Shown in pieces: positions 31,244 through 38,699 of a stretch of DNA of 64,000 nt. Made by a program: the position numbers and the translations under genes. Position 1 is the first letter of the stretch, and the number at the start of each line of letters is the position of its first letter. The stretch lies in contig NZ_AECZ01000010.1 in NCBI RefSeq assembly GCF_000179555.1, forward strand, positions 1-64,000, written 5' to 3'. The notes beneath the pieces are model-generated. The model saw only the letters and a program-made list of their open reading frames with translations, searched no databases and was not told the origin of the DNA. This DNA comes from Solidesulfovibrio fructosivorans JJ] (lineage in GTDB: Bacteria; Desulfobacterota; Desulfovibrionia; Desulfovibrionales; Desulfovibrionaceae).

Positions 31244-32847
31244 TCGATCCGCTCACTTCCTTCGACAGCGCGGGCCCGGCCTTCTATCGGGCGCTTTCGC
31301 GCATCGCGGCCGTAACGGGTCCCGGCCGGGCCGTGCGCCGGGGGCTCGAAAACGCCCTGGTCATCCTGGTCGAGACGCTTGGCTATCGGCGCGCCTGTCT
31401 GGAGCTGCACGACCTGCCCCAGGAAGGCGCGCGCATCATCCTGTCCCACGGCAAGGACCAGGGGCTGGACCATCTTTATGGCCCGGCCCCGTTGTCCACC
31501 GGACAGGTCATCGGTTCCGGGCGGTCCCTGGTCCTCCAGGACATCAAGGACCACCCGGACTTTCTGGGCCGCCCTCCCGAGGAGTTGACCAGCCTGTCCT
31601 ACATCTGCGTGCCCGTAAGCGTGCCCGAGCCGGACGGACAGGTCGAGGGCTTCGAACCGGTCAGCCGCACCGGCGTGATCGGGGCCTTGAGCGTCGACCT
31701 GCCCAAGGCGCCCATGGTCTTTCTGGAAGCCCAGCGGGAATTTTTGACCGTGGTCGGCGCGGTCATCGGCAACGGCGCATTGCGTCTTCGCGACGAGCTG
31801 GACCGGTCCCGACGCCGTCCGTCCGTCGTCCCCCAGGCCTTGGAGACCAAACCGGAAACCGGGGAAGCTCCGGCCGCAAGTGAAATCATCACACCTGTGG
31901 CCGCGTCCAAGAGCATGCGCCTGGTGCTGCGCCAGATCGCCCAGGCGGCCGATGCCGGCGATCCGGTGCTCCTTCGCGGCGAGGAAGGCACGGGCAAGGA
32001 GACCCTGGCCCGCTACCTGCACGCCCAGGGCGACCGTCGCCATCGTCCCTTCGTGCGTCTGGCCTGCGGCGACAAACCGGCGGAGGCCGTGCTGGAAGCG
32101 CTTTTCGGCGTGCAAAAAGGCGAGCGCTCCAAGGCCACCCGGTCCCGCCGGGGAATCTTCGAGCTGGCCGGCGGCGGCATCGTCTTTCTCGACGACATCG
32201 ACGAGCTGCCCGTAAGCGCCCAGAAGCAGGTGCTGCGCATCATCCAGGAAGGCTTCGTGGAACGGCTCGGCGGCGAAGCGCCGGTGCCCGTGGATGCCCG
32301 CGTGGTGGCCGCGACCCGCACCTCCCTGGAAGACGCCCTGGCCAGGGGCGAATTCCTGGAAGACCTCTATTACGCCCTGGGCGTTTTCTCGATTTTCGTG
32401 CCGCCGCTTCGGGAACGCACCGGCGACATCCTGCCCCTGGCCGAATGCTTTCTGGAAGAGTTTTCCCGCCGCACGGGCAACAGCGTGCGCCGCATCTCCA
32501 CTCCCGCCATTGATCTGCTCAACCAGTACCATTGGCCGGGAAACGTCCGCGAACTGGCTCACTGCATGGAGCGGGCCGCCACCTTGTGCGACGAGGCCGT
32601 GCTGCGCACCTACCACCTCCCCCCCACGCTGCAGACCGGGGAATCCTCGGGCACGGAACCCTCCCTGTCCTTCGGCGAGGCCGTGGCCGATTTCGAGACC
32701 GAACTGCTGGTGGAGGCTCTCAAAAAGGCCAAGGGCAACATGTACCAGGCCGCGCGCAACCTGCGCGAGAGCTATCGGGTGGTCAACTACAAGGTCAAAA
32801 AGTACGGTATCGACCCCAAGCGATTCACCCCGGGCCGCCACGGCTGA
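31240..32847 (+). CDS. NtrC/NifA-type regulator lacking GAFTGA and arginine-finger residues
   Basis: 535-residue protein with GAF-like sensor (1 to about 190), AAA+ domain (about 215-440) and Fis-type helix-turn-helix (about 490-530, MYQAARNLRESYRVVNYKVKKYGI). Walker A is GEEGTGKE and Walker B is FLDDID, where FLDEI is usual. The sigma-54-contacting GAFTGA loop is replaced by GERSKA (294-299). The conserved FREDLxxRLNV reads FLEDLYYALGV, losing both arginines (Leu373, Ala379). Family knowledge says these residues are needed for sigma-54 activation, so it may act as a sigma-70 repressor/activator or bind DNA without remodelling. It starts at GTG overlapping the iorB stop. Confidence 0.85.
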   Translation: MIDPLTSFDSAGPAFYRALSRIAAVTGPGRAVRRGLENALVILVETLGYRRACLELHDLPQEGARIILSHGKDQGLDHLYGPAPLSTGQVIGSGRSLVLQDIKDHPDFLGRPPEELTSLSYICVPVSVPEPDGQVEGFEPVSRTGVIGALSVDLPKAPMVFLEAQREFLTVVGAVIGNGALRLRDELDRSRRRPSVVPQALETKPETGEAPAASEIITPVAASKSMRLVLRQIAQAADAGDPVLLRGEEGTGKETLARYLHAQGDRRHRPFVRLACGDKPAEAVLEALFGVQKGERSKATRSRRGIFELAGGGIVFLDDIDELPVSAQKQVLRIIQEGFVERLGGEAPVPVDARVVAATRTSLEDALARGEFLEDLYYALGVFSIFVPPLRERTGDILPLAECFLEEFSRRTGNSVRRISTPAIDLLNQYHWPGNVRELAHCMERAATLCDEAVLRTYHLPPTLQTGESSGTEPSLSFGEAVADFETELLVEALKKAKGNMYQAARNLRESYRVVNYKVKKYGIDPKRFTPGRHG

Positions 32848-32923
32848 CAGGCCAGAAAACGGTTTACCCGGCTCCTCCAACCGCGTACGATCATATACCA
32901 ATCCATCTCCCATCGGAGGTTTC

Positions 32924-34657
32924 ATGGCCAGCCGCGCCAGTCACGACTACTACCGCGACGACATGACCAGGATGCCGCCGCTGCGCTCCATCGCCCAAAC
33001 CCTCTGCCTGGACCGCCGCGTGCGCAAGGTCACGGCGGCCGAGGCCTATGCCTTGGCCAGGAAGCAGCATGACGTCATGGATACGGACCTGCCGGTCTAT
33101 CCTCCCGCGGCCCGGCGTCTCGGGCTGCCCGAAGGCGCGACGGTCATCGACAACTGCCACGGCCGCATCGTCGGCCGCACGGCCAAGGCCCGGCGTTTTT
33201 ACAACCGCATGGAGCCGAGCGAACGACGCAAGGTGGAGGCGGACCTGCGCGAGGCCGTCTACGAGATGCAGCGCTATCCGCTGATCAAGGCCGAGGCGAT
33301 TCTCGGCCTCGACGCCGATCTCATGATCAAGGCCACCATCGTGACCACCGAGGATGACGCGGTCAACGTCTTCAACTGGCTGGCCAACTTCACCCCGTAC
33401 GAGGAACTGGCCGAGGTCTACGCCAAGAGCCCGGTCCTGCCGATTCCCGACATCCTGGTCGTGGGGTTCAACCATTGGACCACGCGCGACCCGTATTATC
33501 ACAACGAGGGCGGGCCCCAGCTGGCCCTCGTCGACGAGGAAGCCAACGTCATTTTCAACCTCGGCATGCGCTATTTCGGCGAGCGCAAAAAAGGCACGCT
33601 CACCCTGGCCTGGACCTCGGGCATGCGGCTCGGCATGGCCGCCTGCCACGGCGGCATCAAGGAAATCGATTTTTCCGGCTGCCAGGACGCGGAAGTGCAA
33701 GCCAAGGGCAAGCGCTCCATCGCCTTTTTCGGCCTTTCCGGCACGGGCAAGTCGTCCCACACCAATTCCCACGACAACGGCGGCACGCTGCCGGCGGGCT
33801 TTTCCAAGGTGGTGCTCCACGACGACGCCTTCCAGATCGACTGCGCCGGCAAGGTCTGCCGGGTCTGGGAGCCCACGCTGTTCGACAAGACCGATTCCCG
33901 GCCGCTGGGGCATCCGGACTGGCGCTACACGATTTCGGCCATGAACCTGGCCTTGACCGAGAATGACGGTAAGGTGCTGCCGCTCGGGCAGGACGTGCGC
34001 AACCCCAACGGCCGGGCGCTCATCGACCGCGACCTGCTCGGGGCCTACGTCAACCGCTGCGCCTTTCCCGACATCATGGTCTGGCTCATGAAGGACACCT
34101 GCCTGCCGCCGGTGGTGCGTTTCGCCGACCGGGGACTGGCCGTGGCCATGGGCGCGTCGCTGATGACCCGGCGCAACCTGGCCGAGAACGTCAACGAGGA
34201 CGAGCTCAAAAAGCTCGTGTTCGAGCCGTTCGCCAATCCCTTCCGGGTCTATGAGCTGTGGAAGGACGTGGAGGCGTTTTTAAACGTGTTCGTGGCTGGA
34301 GCCGTGGGCTACGCCTTCAATTCCGTGGGCTTTTGGAAGTCCTCGGACCGGGACCTGCGCAATATCCCCCTGGCCACGTCGCTGACCTTGCAAACCGCCT
34401 TGCTTCTCGATCAGCTCGAGTGGCGCGACTGGGACCTGCTCCCCGGAGCCCAGATTCCGGAAAAGGAAAGCGTCGAGCGGCTCCTGCCGGGCTATGCCGC
34501 GACCTACGACCCCGAAAATGTGGAAAACCGCGAACGCTATCTGGAAACCCTCAAGGACCGCTTTCACCAGCGCCGGGTGTTCCTGCAGAATTCCGATCTG
34601 CACAACCAGCCGGAACTGCTTATGAAGCTTGTGAATGCACTTATGGCCCGGGCGTAA
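32924..34657 (+). CDS. pckA: ATP-type phosphoenolpyruvate carboxykinase-like protein
   Basis: 577-residue protein of the PEPCK (ATP) fold, converting oxaloacetate and ATP to PEP, CO2 and ADP in gluconeogenesis, or the reverse. Visible are the metal/substrate segment YFGERKKG, the P-loop GLSGTGKSS (270-277, usual GLSGTGKTT), and the following metal-binding aspartates HDDAF. It is divergent from E. coli PckA: the HCSAN-like loop reads CHGGI and NTRG-type regions differ, so substrate range should be treated with caution. GGAGG precedes the ATG. It lies 76 bp after the regulator gene and may share its transcript. Confidence 0.78.
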   Translation: MASRASHDYYRDDMTRMPPLRSIAQTLCLDRRVRKVTAAEAYALARKQHDVMDTDLPVYPPAARRLGLPEGATVIDNCHGRIVGRTAKARRFYNRMEPSERRKVEADLREAVYEMQRYPLIKAEAILGLDADLMIKATIVTTEDDAVNVFNWLANFTPYEELAEVYAKSPVLPIPDILVVGFNHWTTRDPYYHNEGGPQLALVDEEANVIFNLGMRYFGERKKGTLTLAWTSGMRLGMAACHGGIKEIDFSGCQDAEVQAKGKRSIAFFGLSGTGKSSHTNSHDNGGTLPAGFSKVVLHDDAFQIDCAGKVCRVWEPTLFDKTDSRPLGHPDWRYTISAMNLALTENDGKVLPLGQDVRNPNGRALIDRDLLGAYVNRCAFPDIMVWLMKDTCLPPVVRFADRGLAVAMGASLMTRRNLAENVNEDELKKLVFEPFANPFRVYELWKDVEAFLNVFVAGAVGYAFNSVGFWKSSDRDLRNIPLATSLTLQTALLLDQLEWRDWDLLPGAQIPEKESVERLLPGYAATYDPENVENRERYLETLKDRFHQRRVFLQNSDLHNQPELLMKLVNALMARA

Positions 34658-34763
34658 TAGCCGGTAAGAACCACCCCATGCGCGCCGCTGCCGGCTTTTC
34701 GTTCTCTAGGCCGTCCCGGATCGGGGACGACAAGGAAGCACGCACCAAAAGGCATGCCGCGTC

Positions 34764-35243
34764 ATGAGCCTTCGCTCCATTCTCGGACTGATCGGCCTGG
34801 CCGTATCCCTGCCGTTTCTGGTCTATCTGGTCTACTTGAGCCAGGCCAAGACCACCACGCCCGATCAGGTCATCTTTCTGGCCTTCGCCTTTTCCATCAC
34901 CTTCCCGACACTGATCCTGCTGTCGCTGGTGCTCTTTCGCAGCCTCGTCGTCCTGGCCGTGTCCCTGCCGGTCTATGCCGCCTGCATCGTGGCCGGCTAT
35001 GCCCGGACATTCATGGCCTTCCAGATCGTCTGCAACGGCCGGCTCACGGAATCCTTCAGGGATTGCCTCTACTTAAGCGTATCCCTGTTCACGAATACAG
35101 GCTGCGCCGACTGCATTCCCACGCCGAGCCTGCGCCTGCTCGCGGCCTCGGAAGCCTTCTTCGGCTACCTGACCCTCGGCGTCTTTTCCGCCTGCCTCAT
35201 CGTCATCCTGGTGCGGCTCATCACCGCCAATAATTTGCGCTAG
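34764..35243 (+). CDS. Ion-channel-like membrane protein with degenerate selectivity filter
   Basis: 159-residue protein with four hydrophobic segments (about 7-26, 36-58, 62-82, 128-153). The last third, DCLYLSVSLFTNTGCADCIPTPSLRLLAASEAF split around residue 110, follows the layout of a two-TM K+ channel pore: pore helix, filter, then TM2. The filter position reads NTGCAD where TVGYGD is standard; the first glycine and the aspartate remain. It may be a non-potassium channel, a dominant modulatory subunit or a relic. The ribosome-binding site is weak. I assign no function beyond this resemblance. Confidence 0.65.
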   Translation: MSLRSILGLIGLAVSLPFLVYLVYLSQAKTTTPDQVIFLAFAFSITFPTLILLSLVLFRSLVVLAVSLPVYAACIVAGYARTFMAFQIVCNGRLTESFRDCLYLSVSLFTNTGCADCIPTPSLRLLAASEAFFGYLTLGVFSACLIVILVRLITANNLR

Positions 35244-35264
35244 GGAGTAGGGAGTGGGGAGCCG

Positions 35265-35304
35265 CCGGGGGAGGGGCTTTTTTGAAAAAAAGCCCCTCCC
35301 CCGG
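35265..35304. repeat. Type B intergenic palindrome (copy 2)
   Basis: Arms CCGGGGGAGGGGCTTTTTT and complement with a one-base loop, followed by ACCCCC and a CAAAAAACTTT segment as in the other type B copies. It terminates the channel-like gene. A further small palindrome, CCAAAGGGC-N4-GCCCTTTGG, lies at 35408-35429. Confidence 0.85.
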
Positions 35305-35459
35305 ACCCCCTCCGCAAAAAACTTTCACGGTGACAGGGGGCTTCACAATTCAATTGCATACCGACCGTGCTTTTTGACGAAACAACAGCTGAAATCCTTA
35401 AGGGATTCCAAAGGGCGCTAGCCCTTTGGCCGCCGGAGGCATCCCTTGCCCCGATCCTC

Positions 35460-35849
35460 CTATCCTACCTCCCCTTTCTCTCGAAAGATCAGCTTGGCGG
35501 AAAGCGTCTTGCGCACCGGGCAAGCCCTGGCCGCGCGCAAGAGGCGCTGTCGCTCCTCGTCGGTCAGGTCGCCGGAAAGCGTGATGGCGCAGTCGAAGGC
35601 CGTGATCCCGGGTTCGCTGCGATCGAGCGTTACGCTGACGCCGACGCCCGTAAGGGCGATGCCGTGATTTTTGGCGTACATGGTGATGATCATGGACGTG
35701 CACGAGCCCAGGGCCGCTTCGAGCAGTTCGTGGGGTCGAAAGCCCTGGCCTTGCCCGCCCTTGTCCGGCGTCGCGTCGCACACGCCGGTATGCTCGCCGC
35801 TTGAAAACTCCACCTGTAACGGCGTCTCGAGGGTGCGGCATCGTATCAT
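35460..35849 (-). CDS. OsmC/Ohr-family peroxiredoxin-like protein
   Basis: 129-residue protein of the OsmC family, which reduces organic hydroperoxides with a thiol pair. The two active cysteines are Cys50 (LEAALGSCTS) and Cys110 (RACPVRKTLS). The GFRPHELL motif and the LTDEERQRLLRAA helix are typical. Its length fits the YhfA-like branch. GGGAGGG lies before the ATG at 35849. It is alone, convergent with the channel-like gene, and probably contributes to oxidative stress defence. Confidence 0.9.
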   Translation of the reverse strand: MIRCRTLETPLQVEFSSGEHTGVCDATPDKGGQGQGFRPHELLEAALGSCTSMIITMYAKNHGIALTGVGVSVTLDRSEPGITAFDCAITLSGDLTDEERQRLLRAARACPVRKTLSAKLIFREKGEVG

Positions 35850-35914
35850 GCAAGTCCCTCCCCGTTGTGTCTGTATTTTGGGAACTGGCACAAATTGTTT
35901 GCGAATTCAAGAGA

Positions 35915-35942
35915 AAGGCCCCGGTCGTGAAACCGGGGCCTT
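35915..35942 (-). terminator. Intrinsic terminator of the M16 peptidase gene
   Basis: An 11-bp stem AAGGCCCCGGT with complement and a 6-nt loop follows the minus-strand peptidase stop; TTTCTCTT follows on that strand. Confidence 0.8.
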
Positions 35943-35967
35943 GGCGAGCTCGGGTTGTAGCGCCGGG

Positions 35968-38604
35968 TCAGGGCTGCACTTTTAAGATGTAGGCCGCTTC
36001 GGGCTTCAGGTATTTCTCGGCCAGCGCCTTGAGGTTTTCCGGGGTGAGCGACTGGGCCGCCTCGACCACCCGGCGGTCGTTATCGAGCGGCAGGCCCTGG
36101 GACAGCGACCGGGCCGCCTCGGCGCTGCGCGAGGAAAGCGCCTGCCGGTCCCGGTAATAATCCCCGGACAGGACGTTCTTGGCCCGCAACATCATCTCGT
36201 CGGGCAGTGGCGTCTGGCGCAGCTGGGCCGCCACGCGCCTGAAGCCGTCCAAGGCCGCGTCGGCCTTGTCGGGCGACGTGCCGATGTAAAAGGCCAAGAA
36301 GCCGGTGGTATCCGCCTGCCAGAGAAACGAGGTCACGGAATACCCGAGGCTTTCGCTTTCGCGCAGGCGCGAAAAAAGCAGCCCGCTTTGCCCGGCCAGG
36401 ACGTTGTTTAGGAGTTCGAGCCCCGGGGTATCCGGCGAACGCAGCCCCGGCACCGGGAAGACCATGAGCAGATGGGTCTGGTTGCGACCGGGGAGATGCA
36501 GCGCATCCTCGCGCTTCCCGCCCCACTTGGGCGTGGCGAAAGTAAAGGGCTTGGCCGTTCCGCCGGCCTTGGCCAGCTTGTCGGCCAGGGCGCGCACGGC
36601 GGCGGGATCGAAATCGCCGCACACGGCCATGACCCAGGGCCGCTCCTTCTGGGCCGTCCAGAAGCCGGCGACGTCCGCAGCCGTGAAGGTCCGCACCGTG
36701 TCCGGTTGGCCCAGGCGCATATAGGCGTAGCCGGTGTCGGTGAAAAGGAACGGGAAGAGCTTGCGGAAGGCGAGCCCGAGCGGCTTGTCCTCCTGGGATT
36801 TGATGGCCGCGAGCTGGTCCGACACTTCGCGCGATACTTCGGAGGGCAAAAAGGCCGGGGTGAGCAGCACATCGGAGACGAGGCCGAACATGTCCTTCTG
36901 GAAGCGGCTGGGGAACTTGGCCGACACGGAAAAGGCGTCGCGGCCGGCCGCGGCGGAAAGATCGGCGGCCCGGTCGGCCAGAAAATCCTCCAGGGCGTTG
37001 GCCGAAAGCTTTTTCGTGCCCGTGGTCAGGCTGTTGGCGACGAGTTCCGCCAACCCCTGCCTGTTTTTGGCCAAAAGCGCGTCCCCGCCATTGTAGACCA
37101 GGGACACGGACACGTAGGGCAGCGTCTTGTCGGGCAACAGCACCAGCGTGTGCCCGCCGCCGAGATCCGCCACCTCGGGCGCGGCCACGCCCCCGGCGGC
37201 CCGGGTCGTCGTGGTGCCGGGAGCGGCCTTGGGCGCCGGCCAGGCCTTGTCGGCCAGGGACGTCAATTCCTCGGCCGTGACCGTCTTCTCGTCGGCCTTG
37301 GGAACCAAGGCGGCGACCAGCCGGCGCCCGGGACGCAGCGTGGCCTCGATGACCGCCTGCAGGGACTTCTGGTCCACCAGCCGCACGGCGCGCAGATAGT
37401 TGGCCTCGCCGTCGGGATCGTAGCCGTAGAAACGGAAGTAGCCGGCCTTCATGGCCATGCCGGCCAAAGTCTCCTTGGTTTGGTACAGGCCGTCCTCGAT
37501 ATTGAGCTTGACCCGGGCCAGTTCACGGTCGGTAAACGACGCGCCCCGCAAATGGGACAGTTCCGTGAGCAGCCCCTGCCAGAAGGCGGCCACGTTTTTC
37601 GCGTCCAGTGAAACGTCGATGATGAAAAGCCCGCCCCGCTCCAAGGTCATCGAGGCGCAGGAAATATCGTCGACCAGCTTCTTCTCGTACTTGAAGGTGC
37701 GGTACAGCCGGCTGGTCTCGTCGCCGGCCAGAAGCCGGGACAACACGTCCAGCGAGGCTTCGTCGGCGGCGCGGATGCCGGGGGTGGGAAAGGAAAGTTG
37801 CAGGCGCACCTTGTTCCACTGTCCGTATTCCACCTTTACCAGGGGCTGGCCCACGGCAAGGCCGGGTTGGACATAGGGCAGAACCGGCGTCTGGGGCCGG
37901 TCGTTGGCCAGGGAGCCGAAGAGCGCCTCGACCTCCTGCACGACGTCCTCGGTCCGCACCTTGCCGGCGACCACAAGCAGCATGGATTGGGGCTGGTAGC
38001 GCTCTTTGACGTAGGCGCGCAGGTCGTCGGCGGTGAATTTGGAAACCGTCTCGGGAAAGCCGATGATGGGCCAGCCGTAGGACTGGCCGGGCCAGGCCAT
38101 GGCCTGGGTCATCTGAAACAGCCGGTTGTCGGGATTGTCCCGGCCCCGGGCCAGTTCCGACAACACGACCTTGCGCTCGGAATCAAGTTCCTCGGGCACG
38201 AACTTGGCCCCGAAAATCATGTCCTTGAAGACGTCGAGGCCGAGCTTCCAGCGGTCCGCCGGCATATCCACCCGATAGACCGTGCTGTCGAAGCTGGTGG
38301 AGGCATTAAGCTCTCCCCCCGCTCCTTCTACGTCCGAAGCCACCTGTCCGGCCGGGCGTTTGGCCGTGGATTTGAAGACCATGTGTTCGAGCAGGTGGCT
38401 TAAGCCCGCCTGCTTGGGCGTTTCGTAGCCCGAGCCGGCATGGACGAAGAGCCGCTCGGCCACCAACGGAAAACGATTGTCCTCGATGACCATGACGGTC
38501 AGGCCGTTCGGCAGGCGCACGACATGCGGCGGTTCGGCGGCGGCCGCGACGGCGGCCAGGGCCAAAAGCAACGTGAGCGGGAGAAGGGAAAAACGCCAAC
38601 GCAT
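35968..38604 (-). CDS. M16-family (pitrilysin-like) zinc peptidase, periplasmic
   Basis: 878-residue predicted exported metallopeptidase. A signal peptide (1 to about 23) precedes the first M16 domain with the inverted zinc motif HLLEH (His70, Glu73, His74) and a downstream glutamate in SERKVVLSE. A second, catalytically inactive M16 half begins near residue 460, so both halves of the clamshell are in one chain. Such enzymes degrade short peptides or signal sequences. AAGGAG precedes the ATG. It is a single gene with a strong terminator. Confidence 0.92.
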   Translation of the reverse strand: MRWRFSLLPLTLLLALAAVAAAAEPPHVVRLPNGLTVMVIEDNRFPLVAERLFVHAGSGYETPKQAGLSHLLEHMVFKSTAKRPAGQVASDVEGAGGELNASTSFDSTVYRVDMPADRWKLGLDVFKDMIFGAKFVPEELDSERKVVLSELARGRDNPDNRLFQMTQAMAWPGQSYGWPIIGFPETVSKFTADDLRAYVKERYQPQSMLLVVAGKVRTEDVVQEVEALFGSLANDRPQTPVLPYVQPGLAVGQPLVKVEYGQWNKVRLQLSFPTPGIRAADEASLDVLSRLLAGDETSRLYRTFKYEKKLVDDISCASMTLERGGLFIIDVSLDAKNVAAFWQGLLTELSHLRGASFTDRELARVKLNIEDGLYQTKETLAGMAMKAGYFRFYGYDPDGEANYLRAVRLVDQKSLQAVIEATLRPGRRLVAALVPKADEKTVTAEELTSLADKAWPAPKAAPGTTTTRAAGGVAAPEVADLGGGHTLVLLPDKTLPYVSVSLVYNGGDALLAKNRQGLAELVANSLTTGTKKLSANALEDFLADRAADLSAAAGRDAFSVSAKFPSRFQKDMFGLVSDVLLTPAFLPSEVSREVSDQLAAIKSQEDKPLGLAFRKLFPFLFTDTGYAYMRLGQPDTVRTFTAADVAGFWTAQKERPWVMAVCGDFDPAAVRALADKLAKAGGTAKPFTFATPKWGGKREDALHLPGRNQTHLLMVFPVPGLRSPDTPGLELLNNVLAGQSGLLFSRLRESESLGYSVTSFLWQADTTGFLAFYIGTSPDKADAALDGFRRVAAQLRQTPLPDEMMLRAKNVLSGDYYRDRQALSSRSAEAARSLSQGLPLDNDRRVVEAAQSLTPENLKALAEKYLKPEAAYILKVQP

Positions 38605-38699
38605 CAGGGATACTCCTTTGCTTCAAATGGGGCGCCAGGCCGGGTACGACAGTCGCGGCCTGGCGCTTAAAGCATAGGTATTTTGCGCAGCAAGGGAAC

